From Bacillota bacterium (GTDB taxonomy: Bacteria; Bacillota; Clostridia; Christensenellales; Aristaeellaceae): DNA of 12,908 nucleotides. Each line of letters starts with the position of its first letter. Within the stretch, counting starts at the first letter, position 1. The notes beneath the pieces are model-generated. The model was not told where the DNA came from. It was given only the letters and a program-made list of their open reading frames with translations, and made no database searches. Made by a program: the position numbers and the translations under genes. Below, one piece after another: positions 6,087 through 12,908 of this stretch. The stretch spans positions 1-12,908 of the forward strand of contig JAEZTD010000094.1 of assembly GCA_023443705.1 (NCBI GenBank). The letters run 5' to 3'.

Positions 6087-6142
6087 CCGGCGTGTGCCGG
6101 CCGGATGAGTATTATTGTAATTGAAATTCGTTAACTATGCAA
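6087..6142 (-). promoter_or_regulatory. Candidate promoter and 5' UTR hairpin of the caspase-like gene
   Basis: On the minus strand a -10 TACAAT (plus 6114-6119) lies 17 nt from TTGCAT (plus 6137-6142), a weak -35 that matches only TTG. The start would fall near 6107. Between it and the SD, CCGGC and GCCGG (plus 6087-6100) can form a 5-bp hairpin around ACAC. The gap to the upstream SpoIID-like gene (6072-6179) has no clear terminator, so read-through is also possible. Confidence 0.5.
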
Positions 6143-6179
6143 CGACACGGGTTTTGTTTCCATATCGTTCACGCTTTGG

Positions 6180-7964
6180 TCAAGATTCCTTCTTAATGTA
6201 TTCCGTGGATACGTAACCGCTGAGTTCGGCGGTCTTGATGCGCGCCCATCCGTTCGAAAGCTCTTCCATCACGATCAGCCGCGCGTTGTGGTCGACAATG
6301 CCCTTGATGTCGGCGCTGGTGGAAGGCTCGGCCCGTACGTTGAGCGTGGAGCTCTTGGAGCCCAGCGCCACGCGGGCATAGTATTCGTTGCCTGTAAGCG
6401 CTGGCAGCGGGGCGGGGGTGGGTTTCGGCGTCGGGCGTGGCCGCGCGCGGCCCAGGTTCGCCGGCAGCGCGTCCAGCGTGGGGAGCGGCGTCCTCGCGTA
6501 CTGCATCTCCACCAGAGCCATGCCGGGGTAGTAGAAGGCCAGGATCTGGGTCCAGGTGAAGCCTTCCACGCCGGCCATCTGCTGCGCGCCGCGCTGGCTG
6601 AGCCCCACGCCGTGCCCAAAACGGCGGGCTTCGACGTCAAAGGAGGCCAAGTTGCCCGAGAAATCCTCGTTTGCGCGGACGCTGATGACTTCACAGTTGG
6701 CGGCGTTGATCTTGAGGCCGTAGTTGGGCTTGAGATCGCCGTAGATGTCGAGGCTGGCCGTCAGCGGCGCGTCCAGCACCACCACGTCCGAACGGTAGGT
6801 GGCGGAGGACTGGGCAGCCTCCTCCGGGGTGAGGGCGGTGAACTTCTTCGCCCGAACCTGCATCGTCACGTCCAGCCGCGTGAACATCCGGTTGCCTTCG
6901 CCGAACTTGGGCGCGGCCGGGGAGACCGAGAGGACCTTGACGATGCCGATGTCGTTGAGTTCCTCGCTGCAGCCCAGCGCTGCCATCTGCTCGGCGAGGC
7001 CGCTCTTGAGCGTCTTCGCCATGCGGCTGGAGAGATTCTCGCCGTCTGCGGGGATGTTCAGCGCCTTGACGACGCTGGAAGGGTTCGCCAGGTCATAGGG
7101 GTCGTCCCGGACGTCCAGATAGCCGTAGTCGCCGGAGTAGCCCCAGATCTGATCGGGCATGACCGTCTGGCCCCCGTTCGAGGCGGAAAAATAGCAGGTG
7201 GCGTAGGTATCCTTGTAGAAGCCCACCACGCCGCGGGTGGCGTTTACGGCGGCAATGGCGTTTTCGCTCGACGGGTTGACGCCGCGGTACACCTGGTCGG
7301 CGGTGGTGTCCACCACGTCGTAGGCGCGGGCGGCCGCGCCGGACTTGCGGCTCATCGCGTACGTTCGGGCGGCCACCGCCTGCGCCTTCAGCGCCTCGAC
7401 GGGGAAGGAGTCGCTCATCTCATAGGGCACGACGCCGTAGAGGTAGTCCTCGATGTCGACGGTGAGGACGGGCACGATCGTGCCCTTGTCGTTTGTCAGC
7501 TTCAGGTCGACGCAGTAGACGGTCTCCCGCCCGGTCTCGTGGATCATGAGACCGGCATAGGGGTTGCCCGATGCGGCGCGTGTCAGCGTCAGCGACGTGC
7601 CCATGTTGATGGTCAGGCCGCTGCACTTCAGGTACAGGTCGCCGCCACTCGCCGCGACGGACAGGTCGGTATCGGTTTCAAAGCGGAATCCGCTGTCATT
7701 TTCAATCGAATAGGGGCCGGTGAGCGTAATGCCCAGCGCCGTCGGCGACTCCAGCGATTTCAGCAGCACGCGAAGCAGTGCGGTTTCATCCGTGGAGCGG
7801 ACGGAAACGGGGGATGCCGCCGGTGTGGGCGTCGCATCGGCGAAAGTCTCTTGGGCGGGCTGGTTCCAGGGCCATGTAAAGGCGTATCCCGGGGCGGAGA
7901 GCCCAAAGAGCAGCGCCATAGCGAGCAAAAATGCCGCGGATTTTCGCGTTTTCCAATCCTTCAT
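6180..7964 (-). CDS. SpoIID/LytB-domain peptidoglycan hydrolase with C-terminal SH3b domain
   Basis: A 594-aa predicted exported protein. Residues 1-28 look like a signal peptide (KKxA-like basic start, hydrophobic core, ending PGYAF). A Pro/Thr-rich linker follows, then the SpoIID/LytB domain (about 165-485). Its signature VPYEMSDSFPVEALKAQAVA includes Glu182, which matches the catalytic Glu of SpoIID. The closing signature HGVGLSQRGAQQMA is at 451-464. A Pro-rich linker (506-522) leads to an SH3b domain (about 528-594, with LNVRAEPS). SpoIID of Bacillus is a lytic transglycosylase of sporulation engulfment of about 340 aa, so this longer protein may instead be a LytB-type wall enzyme. The frame opens further to 8027, but GGGAGG (plus 7971-7976) 6 nt before ATG 7964 fixes the start. 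Confidence 0.9.
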   Translation of the reverse strand: MKDWKTRKSAAFLLAMALLFGLSAPGYAFTWPWNQPAQETFADATPTPAASPVSVRSTDETALLRVLLKSLESPTALGITLTGPYSIENDSGFRFETDTDLSVAASGGDLYLKCSGLTINMGTSLTLTRAASGNPYAGLMIHETGRETVYCVDLKLTNDKGTIVPVLTVDIEDYLYGVVPYEMSDSFPVEALKAQAVAARTYAMSRKSGAAARAYDVVDTTADQVYRGVNPSSENAIAAVNATRGVVGFYKDTYATCYFSASNGGQTVMPDQIWGYSGDYGYLDVRDDPYDLANPSSVVKALNIPADGENLSSRMAKTLKSGLAEQMAALGCSEELNDIGIVKVLSVSPAAPKFGEGNRMFTRLDVTMQVRAKKFTALTPEEAAQSSATYRSDVVVLDAPLTASLDIYGDLKPNYGLKINAANCEVISVRANEDFSGNLASFDVEARRFGHGVGLSQRGAQQMAGVEGFTWTQILAFYYPGMALVEMQYARTPLPTLDALPANLGRARPRPTPKPTPAPLPALTGNEYYARVALGSKSSTLNVRAEPSTSADIKGIVDHNARLIVMEELSNGWARIKTAELSGYVSTEYIKKES

Positions 7965-7983
7965 CGTCAACCTCCCAACGAGC

Positions 7984-8027
7984 ATGGAATCTTTGTTTCG
8001 ACGAAATGGTTTGTCGAACCGTTCCAT
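7984..8027 (-). other. Nested inverted repeat in the SpoIID-like gene 5' UTR
   Basis: An outer ATGGAA/TTCCAT pair (plus 7984-7989 and 8022-8027) encloses an inner TTCGAC/GTCGAA pair (plus 7997-8002 and 8013-8018) with a 10-nt loop. It lies about 20-63 nt upstream of the start codon and just downstream of the candidate promoter, so it would form the very 5' end of the mRNA. It could be a stabilising hairpin or an operator; sequence alone cannot decide. Confidence 0.45.
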
Positions 8028-8034
8028 TTGTGGA

Positions 8035-8085
8035 AAAGTATGGGCAATTTTGGAAATCGCATGCAGTTTTCCAGAATAATGTCAA
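8035..8085 (-). promoter_or_regulatory. Candidate promoter region of the SpoIID-like gene (possibly sigma-E like)
   Basis: On the minus strand CATACTTT (plus 8035-8042) matches the sporulation sigma-E -10 consensus CATACAHT at seven of eight positions. It follows GCATGCG (plus 8058-8064) with a 15-nt spacer; only the GCAT half of that fits the sigma-E -35. A perfect sigma-A -35, TTGACA, lies further upstream (plus 8080-8085), but no good -10 lies 16-18 nt from it. A start near 8028 would begin the transcript at the nested hairpin. Consensus comparison is from memory, so the call is tentative. Confidence 0.35.
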
Positions 8086-8110
8086 AACGATTCCGGCCTG
8101 CATATACGAG

Positions 8111-8151
8111 AGGCGCGGGGAGGGCACCTCCCCGCGCCTGGAAAGCTTTCC
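8111..8151 (-). terminator. Hairpin and palindrome after the dipeptidase gene (probable terminator)
   Basis: AGGCGCGGGGAGG (8111-8123) and CCTCCCCGCGCCT (8127-8139) form a perfect 13-bp stem around 3 nt. In the minus direction it is followed by CTCGTATAT, a poor T-run. Immediately before it on that strand is the perfect 12-nt palindrome GGAAAGCTTTCC (8140-8151). It lies 41 nt past the stop of the minus-strand dipeptidase gene, so ending that transcript or protecting its 3' end is the likely role. Confidence 0.55.
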
Positions 8152-8179
8152 GCAAAAGAATGCCGGCGCGGGCTTCGCG

Positions 8180-9595
8180 CTACGCCCCCGCCAGCTGCGC
8201 AATGGCTCGGGCCATGATCTTGACGGAGAGCAGGAACTTGTCGATTTCTACGTTTTCATCGGGCATGTGGCAGGTTTCGGTGTCGCCGGGGAAGCAGATG
8301 CCGAAGGCGACGGTGTTCGGCATGGTGCGGGAATAGGTGCCGCCGCCGATGGCCACGGGGTAGGCGGGAAGGCCCGTCGCCTCGTGGTAGACTTTCAGGA
8401 GGCCCCGGACCACGTCGCTCTCCGCCGGCACGTGCAGCGGCGGATGGCTGTGCGGCGCCGACACTTTGATGCCGTAGGGCGACATCGCCTTCGCGGCGTT
8501 CTCCAGCATGACGGTTTCATTCGCGCTCAGCGGGTAGCGGTTGTCGATCCGGGCGGACAGCTTTTGTCCGTCGTAGCGCAGGATGCCGAGGTTCGACGTC
8601 AGCGCGCCGGACAGCTCGTCCGAGATCGCAATGCCGAGGCCCTTGCCGTCGTGGGTCAGACCGATCACCGTGGCGAGGCCCTTAAGCGCCTTTGACACAG
8701 CGCCGCCGGCGCCGATTTCATGGAGGGCGATCAGCAGCATGCCCGCGGCGTTGACGCCCAGATGGGGCATGGACGCGTGGGCGGACGTGCCGGTGGCGGT
8801 GATCTTCGCACGAATCGCGCTCGCGTCCTCCGCCGCAAGGTTGAAGCCCGGGTGCGCCGCCTGGACAGCGGCCAGCTTTTCCCGGAGCGCGTTCAGCGGG
8901 ACGTTCTGCGTGCCCACCACCGCGGTGGCGACACCCGGGACGACGTTGACGCGAACGCCAGCTTCGAGCGAATAGAGCGGGATTTCCGCGCCCGTGACGC
9001 CATCCGCTTCTGCGGTGAGCAAAAGGTTCAGGCCGCCCTTTTCGATGTTGATCAGCGGATACTCCGCGTCGGGGGAGAAGCCGTAATCCGGCAGGTCGGT
9101 ATGCTTCCGGTAATGGGCCATGTCGGTCATGCCAGTCTCCTCGTCGCAGCCCGCGATCATGCGCACCCGGTGCTTGAGGGGGATGCCCGCCTCCCGCACC
9201 GCCCGCATGGCGAAAAGCGCGCCCAGCGCGGGGCCCTTGTCGTCGCTCACGCCGCGGCCGTAGATGCGGCCGTCCTCGATTTCGCCGCCGAGGGGGTCGT
9301 GTACCCAGCCGTCGCCGAGGGGTACAACGTCCAGATGGGCGAGGATGCCCATCGTCTTGTCGCCCGAGCCCATCTGGGCGTGGGCGCAGTAGCCGTCAAA
9401 GTCCGTGACGTCAAAGCCCATTTCCCGGGCGTCCCGGAGGAACAGATCCAGCATCCTGCGCACTTCCGAGCCGAAGGGCGCGTCGTCGGCGCTCCGGGGC
9501 GCGTTGACGCTGGGGATGGCGATCCACTTCTTCAGCCTGTCCAGAAGCTCCTCCCGGTAGGACAGGACAATGGCGTCCAGCTTTTCGTAGTTCAT
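8180..9595 (-). CDS. pepV: PepV-type (Sapep family, M20) metal-dependent dipeptidase
   Basis: Cytoplasmic di-zinc or manganese peptidase that cleaves dipeptides, recycling amino acids. The 471-aa length and motif positions fit Lactobacillus PepV closely. His87 and Asp89 lie in ILAHLDVVPLGDGW, the bridging Asp119 in GRGVSDDKGP, and catalytic Glu152 with metal ligand Glu153 in GCDEETG. Asp176 is in FSPDAEYP, lid-domain His273 in TSAHASM, and His443 in ETCHMPDE near the C-terminus. No signal peptide is seen. The start ATG overlaps the uvrC stop by 4 nt (ATGA), with GGAGAA (plus 9601-9606) 5 nt upstream, so it is translated from the uvrC mRNA, probably coupled. All metal ligands are present, so it should be active. 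Confidence 0.92.
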   Translation of the reverse strand: MNYEKLDAIVLSYREELLDRLKKWIAIPSVNAPRSADDAPFGSEVRRMLDLFLRDAREMGFDVTDFDGYCAHAQMGSGDKTMGILAHLDVVPLGDGWVHDPLGGEIEDGRIYGRGVSDDKGPALGALFAMRAVREAGIPLKHRVRMIAGCDEETGMTDMAHYRKHTDLPDYGFSPDAEYPLINIEKGGLNLLLTAEADGVTGAEIPLYSLEAGVRVNVVPGVATAVVGTQNVPLNALREKLAAVQAAHPGFNLAAEDASAIRAKITATGTSAHASMPHLGVNAAGMLLIALHEIGAGGAVSKALKGLATVIGLTHDGKGLGIAISDELSGALTSNLGILRYDGQKLSARIDNRYPLSANETVMLENAAKAMSPYGIKVSAPHSHPPLHVPAESDVVRGLLKVYHEATGLPAYPVAIGGGTYSRTMPNTVAFGICFPGDTETCHMPDENVEIDKFLLSVKIMARAIAQLAGA

Positions 9596-11466
9596 GCTTG
9601 TTCTCCGCCTTTCTCAGGATGAAAATGCTCGTAGACGACCTTGGCGAGCACCGGGCCTACGCCCTCGGCGAGCGCCAGTTCGTCCTCGGAGGCGTTTTTC
9701 AGCGATTCGATGGTTCTAAACTGCTTGAGGAGCGCCTTTTTCTTCTTGGGCCCCACGCCGGGGATTGCGTCCAGCGACGATGTGGCCGAGTGCTTGGCGC
9801 GGAGTTTTCGGTGGTGGGTGATGCCGAAGCGGTGCGCCTCATCGCGCAGCCGCTGGATCAGGTGCAGCGCCTCGCTGTGCCGGTCGAGCAGCAGCGATTC
9901 CTCCGCCTCCGGCAGCACGATCTCCTCGATGCGTTTGGCCAGGCCGAACATGCGCACGTTCCCGCCGGCCGCGTGCATGGCCTTCATCGCCTCGCCCAGC
10001 TGCCCCCGGCCGCCGTCGATCAGCACGAGATCGGGCAGGTCGGAAAACTTGCCGCCCAGCGCGGGCAGCCCCTGGGCCTCCCGCTCCGCCTTCTCCGCGA
10101 GGCCGTGGGTGAAGCGGCGGAGGATGACCTCGTGCATGGACTCAAAGTCGTTGGGGCCTTCCACGGTTTTGATGCGGAAGTGCCGGTACTCCTTCGGCGC
10201 GGCGACGCCGTCGATCATCACCACCATCGAGCCCACGGACTGCGCCCCTTGGGTGTTCGAGATGTCGTAGCCCTCGATGCGCCGGGGCGGGGTGGAGAGG
10301 GACAGCGCGTCTGCCAGTTCCTTGAGCGCGCCGAAGGTGCGGGCGTAGCTTTTTTGCAATTTAAGCTCCCGAAGCTCGGCCTCGCCGCGATTGTTTTTGA
10401 TGGCCATCTCGATCAGCCGCCGCTTTTCGCCCCGCTCGGGCACCGCGACCGAGACCTTGACGCCCTTGAGGCCCGACAGGTATTCGGCGATATAATCCAT
10501 GTCGGCTGGGGTTTCCGGCACCAGGATCGCCTTGGGGATCGATTCCCCATCGGCGTAGTGCTGGGTGAGGAACTGGGCGAGGATGTCGCCCGCCGCCTCG
10601 TCGCCTGCGCCTGAAAGCGTAAAATGCTGTGCGCCGATGAGCCGGCCGCCCCGCATGGAGAGCACCGACACCAGCGCGTCCGCGCCGAGCGCCGAGGCGG
10701 CGATGACGTCCTGATCCACGTCCCGGACAGAGGTGGCCTTCTGCTTTTGCATCACCTGTTCAACGGCGTAGATGCGGTCGCGGTAGACGGCGGCGCGCTC
10801 GTAGTTCATGGAGGCGGCCGCCTCCTTCATGCGCGCTCGGAGGTCGTCCAGCACCTCGGCATACCGCCCGCCCAGAAAGGCGATGACCTTGTCAATCAGT
10901 TGGTGGTATTCGGCGCTTGAGATCAGGCTGGCGCAGGGCGCGAGGCATTGGCCGATCTCATGATGCACGCAGGGGCGAAGGTGCATACCCTCCGTCAATT
11001 GGAGCTTGCAGGTGCGGATGGGGAAGATCTGCCGGACGGCGTCCAGCATCTCGCGGACGATGGTCGCGCCCAGGTAGGGGCCGAAATAGCGCATGCCGTC
11101 GTTTTCCCGCTGGCGGCGGATGACCACCTCCGGGAAGGGCTGGCCGAGGTCGATGGCCAGGTACGGGTACTGCTTGTCGTCCTTGAGCAGGATGTTGTAG
11201 TAGGGGCGGTGGAGCTTGATGAGGTTGCACTCCAGCATCAGCGCCTCGACTTCGCCGTCCACCAGCACCGTGTCCAGATCGTCGATCTTCTCCACCATCG
11301 CCCGAACCTTCGGAGAGTGGTTCTTCGAACTCTGGAAGTACTGGCGCACGCGGTTTTTGAGGTTCTTGGCCTTGCCCACGTAAATGATCGTCCCGCCGGA
11401 CTTCATCAGGTAGCAGCCCGGCGAGTCCGGCAGGTTTTCCAGCTTGACCCGGAGAGAATCGTTCAT
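9592..11466 (-). CDS. uvrC: Excinuclease ABC subunit C
   Basis: Nuclease of nucleotide excision repair; it makes the 3' and 5' cuts around a lesion bound by UvrB. The 624-aa product has a GIY-YIG domain (about 12-90, PGCYLMKSGGTIIYVGKAKNL, with Cys replacing the usual Val in PGVY), four cysteines at 153, 166, 174 and 178 that match the reported 4Fe-4S ligands, and a UVR motif (about 203-240). The RNase H-like nuclease domain (about 380-540) includes GYDISNTQG and LIDGGRGQL. A C-terminal helix-hairpin-helix pair (about 560-618) includes AIPGVGPKKKKALL. A GTG at 11472 is in frame, but GGGAGG (plus 11474-11479) is 7 nt from ATG 11466 and only 1 nt from that GTG. Confidence 0.97.
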   Translation of the reverse strand: MNDSLRVKLENLPDSPGCYLMKSGGTIIYVGKAKNLKNRVRQYFQSSKNHSPKVRAMVEKIDDLDTVLVDGEVEALMLECNLIKLHRPYYNILLKDDKQYPYLAIDLGQPFPEVVIRRQRENDGMRYFGPYLGATIVREMLDAVRQIFPIRTCKLQLTEGMHLRPCVHHEIGQCLAPCASLISSAEYHQLIDKVIAFLGGRYAEVLDDLRARMKEAAASMNYERAAVYRDRIYAVEQVMQKQKATSVRDVDQDVIAASALGADALVSVLSMRGGRLIGAQHFTLSGAGDEAAGDILAQFLTQHYADGESIPKAILVPETPADMDYIAEYLSGLKGVKVSVAVPERGEKRRLIEMAIKNNRGEAELRELKLQKSYARTFGALKELADALSLSTPPRRIEGYDISNTQGAQSVGSMVVMIDGVAAPKEYRHFRIKTVEGPNDFESMHEVILRRFTHGLAEKAEREAQGLPALGGKFSDLPDLVLIDGGRGQLGEAMKAMHAAGGNVRMFGLAKRIEEIVLPEAEESLLLDRHSEALHLIQRLRDEAHRFGITHHRKLRAKHSATSSLDAIPGVGPKKKKALLKQFRTIESLKNASEDELALAEGVGPVLAKVVYEHFHPEKGGEQA

Positions 11467-11558
11467 GCGCACGCCTCCCTTCCGTAAAAATCGGCAAAAG
11501 ACCGCCCGCGCGTGGCGGCGCGGACGGCCTCAATCTTTTTAAACTTGCCGTACCGCAT
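11463..11558 (-). CDS. Possible 31-aa leader peptide upstream of uvrC
   Basis: A short ORF starts ATG at 11558 (MRYGKFKKIEAVRAATRGRS...), is rich in Lys and Arg, and its TGA overlaps the uvrC ATG as ATGA. It spans the terminator stem at 11500-11529. An AGGG touches its start codon directly, which is too close for a normal ribosome-binding site, and no homologue is recognised. The 4-nt overlap may be chance. It is listed because a translated ORF across the terminator would offer a simple way to control uvrC. Confidence 0.2.
   Translation of the reverse strand: MRYGKFKKIEAVRAATRGRSFADFYGREACA
11496..11529 (-). terminator. Intrinsic terminator between leuS and uvrC
   Basis: On the minus strand GGCCGTCCGCGC pairs with GCGCGGGCGGTC (plus 11500-11529) over 12 bp, including two G-U pairs, around a 6-nt loop. 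TTTT follows (plus 11496-11499), and a further TTTTT run lies 6 nt beyond. It begins 70 nt after the leuS stop and ends 29 nt before the uvrC ATG, leaving no room for a promoter between itself and uvrC. Confidence 0.8.
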
Positions 11559-11599
11559 CCCTCGGGCCGAAAACGCATAACGGATTTCAGCGCCCGGGG

Positions 11600-12908
11600 T
11601 TATACGACGACGTTGACCAGGCTGTTCGGCACGAAGATCAGCTTGCGGATGGCCTTGCCCTCGATCAGCTTCTGGAACGCTTCGTTCGACGCGAAGTATT
11701 CCTGCGCCGTATCGCGGGTGAGGCTGGCGGGCACTTCGATCCGCCCGCGCACCTTGCCGTTGACCTGGAATGCAATTTCCACCGTATCTTTCACCAGCTT
11801 GGCCGGGTCGTAAACCGGCCAGGGCTTTTTGAAAAGTCCGCCGCCCAGGCCGAGGATTTCGTTCAGTTCCTCGGTCATGTGGGGGGCCACCGGGTTCAGA
11901 AGCTGCAAGAGCACCTGGGCCTCGCCCCGCGTGATCGACCCCTTGCCGGACAGCGTGTTGACCAGTGACATCATCGCCGCGATGGCGGTGTTGAACTTCA
12001 TCCGCTCGTAGTCTTCGGTGACCTTCTTGATGGTGGAATGTACGTCGAAGGCCATGTCGTCCGAGATGGCTTCCTCGTCCGTCATGTTCTCCATCAGCCG
12101 CCACACGCGGTCGAGGAAGCGGCGGCAGCCCCGCGCGCCGTCGGTAGACCACGGGATCGCCTGGTCGAAGGCGCCCATGAACATCTCATACAGGCGGAAG
12201 GCGTCCGCGCCCAGCTCGTCGACCACGTCGTCCGGGTTGACCACGTTGCCGCGGGATTTGCTCATCTTCTCGCCGTTCGTCCCGAGAATCATGCCGTGGG
12301 AGGTGCGCTTTTTATAGGGTTCCGCGGTCGGCACGAGGCCGATGTCGTACAGGAAGCGGTGCCAGAACCGGCTGTACAGAAGGTGCAGCGTGGTGTGCTC
12401 CATGCCGCCGTTGTACCAGTCGATGGGCAGCCAGTATTTGAGCTCTTCCATCGACGCGAACTCGCTGTCGTTGTGGGGATCGATGTAGCGCAGGAAGTAC
12501 CAGCTGGAGCCCGCCCACTGGGGCATGGTGTCGGTCTCGCGCTTCGCGGGCGCGCCGCACTTGGGACAGGTGGTATCGACCCAGTCGGCGATGGCGGCCA
12601 GCGGGGATTCGCCGTCGTCTGTCGGCTCGTAGTGGGCCACCTCCGGCAGCTTCAGCGGCAGCTCGTCATAGGGCAGCGGCACCCAGCCGCAATGGTCGCA
12701 CTTGACCAGCGGGATCGGTTCGCCCCAGTAGCGCTGACGGGAGAACACCCAGTCGCGCAGCTTGAAGTTGACCTTCTTCTCGCCAAGGCCCTTTTCGGCC
12801 AACCACCCGATGATGGTCTTCTTAGCCTCGGCGACCGGAAGGCCGTTCAGGAAGCCGGAGTTGACCATCACGCCGTCCTCGATGTCGGAGTAGGCAGCTT
12901 CTTCGACG
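11600..12908 (-). CDS. leuS: Leucyl-tRNA synthetase, C-terminal half (5' end cut by the window)
   Basis: Charges tRNA-Leu with leucine using ATP. The visible 435 residues begin in the segment after the editing domain (SDIEDGVMVNSGFLNGL), in frame to the window edge. Landmarks in fragment numbering are RDWVFSRQRYWG (about 51-62), a zinc ribbon with Cys70, 73, 114 and 117, and RETDTMPQWAGSSWYFLRY (about 123-141). The KMSKS loop is at 214-218, followed by the anticodon-binding domain and a C-terminal domain ending LVNVVV. About 400 N-terminal residues, including the HIGH motif and the editing domain, lie outside. The 3' end is followed by the terminator before uvrC. Confidence 0.96.
   Translation of the reverse strand, partial: VEEAAYSDIEDGVMVNSGFLNGLPVAEAKKTIIGWLAEKGLGEKKVNFKLRDWVFSRQRYWGEPIPLVKCDHCGWVPLPYDELPLKLPEVAHYEPTDDGESPLAAIADWVDTTCPKCGAPAKRETDTMPQWAGSSWYFLRYIDPHNDSEFASMEELKYWLPIDWYNGGMEHTTLHLLYSRFWHRFLYDIGLVPTAEPYKKRTSHGMILGTNGEKMSKSRGNVVNPDDVVDELGADAFRLYEMFMGAFDQAIPWSTDGARGCRRFLDRVWRLMENMTDEEAISDDMAFDVHSTIKKVTEDYERMKFNTAIAAMMSLVNTLSGKGSITRGEAQVLLQLLNPVAPHMTEELNEILGLGGGLFKKPWPVYDPAKLVKDTVEIAFQVNGKVRGRIEVPASLTRDTAQEYFASNEAFQKLIEGKAIRKLIFVPNSLVNVVV

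Noticed and set aside
7965..8027. Upstream start for the SpoIID-like gene
   Set aside because: It would put extra charged residues before the signal peptide and lacks an SD. GGGAGG is correctly placed for ATG 7964.
6288..8336. 682-codon open frame on the plus strand
   Set aside because: It lies exactly antisense to the SpoIID-like gene and beyond. The real gene has a signal peptide, clear domain motifs and an SD. The antisense product is low-complexity Gly/Arg/Val/His-rich, as expected from GC-rich antisense frames.
9598..10614. 338-codon open frame on the plus strand
   Set aside because: Antisense to uvrC, rich in Arg/His/Leu, with no recognisable domain. uvrC is unambiguous here.
1..12908. 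Defence island, CRISPR array, toxin-antitoxin pair, transposon or prophage
   Set aside because: No spaced repeats, transposase, integrase or terminal inverted repeats were seen. The caspase-like gene lacks the partner genes of caspase-type defence systems and carries a signal peptide, so a defence role is unlikely.

Overview
The window is about 12.9 kb of GC-rich DNA that reads as the chromosome of a Gram-positive bacterium of the Clostridia type. The evidence is strong AGGAGG-type ribosome-binding sites, intrinsic terminators ending most transcription units, a Firmicutes-style L10 leader with an attenuator, a SpoIID/LytB-family protein, and a PepV-type dipeptidase. No mobile element, CRISPR array, tRNA or rRNA gene was found. 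The genus cannot be fixed from the sequence.

Left part (1-3767, plus strand): the classic transcription/translation block rpmG (5' end cut off), secE, nusG, rplK, rplA, rplJ, rplL. Regulation is visible in three places. A GTGGGAGG...CCGCT...ACCAC stem-loop occurs before both rplK and rplA and is a candidate L1-binding autoregulatory site, present twice. rplA is followed by a strong terminator, so rplJL has its own sigma-A promoter. That promoter feeds an L10 leader ending in an intrinsic terminator, as expected for attenuation by the L10-L12 complex. The rpoB/rpoC genes that usually follow rplL are absent: rplL ends in a terminator and the strand switches.

Middle (3768-8179, minus strand): a 382-nt convergent gap holding a terminator for each strand and a degenerate second copy of the rplL terminator. 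Then come two exported proteins: a 654-aa caspase-fold protease with PPC-like and bacterial Ig-like domains and an EF-hand-like loop, and a 594-aa SpoIID/LytB-type peptidoglycan enzyme with a C-terminal SH3b domain. They lie on the same strand with no clear terminator between them and may act together at the cell surface or during sporulation (inference).

Right part (8180-12908, minus strand): a PepV-type metallodipeptidase whose start overlaps the end of uvrC by 4 nt, then uvrC, then the C-terminal half of leuS. An intrinsic terminator lies between leuS and uvrC, inside a short ORF whose stop overlaps the uvrC start.

The parts most worth a second look are the secreted caspase-like protein and its SpoIID-like neighbour, the doubled L1-type motif, the break in rplL-rpoB synteny with its duplicated terminator, and the terminator/mini-ORF arrangement before uvrC.
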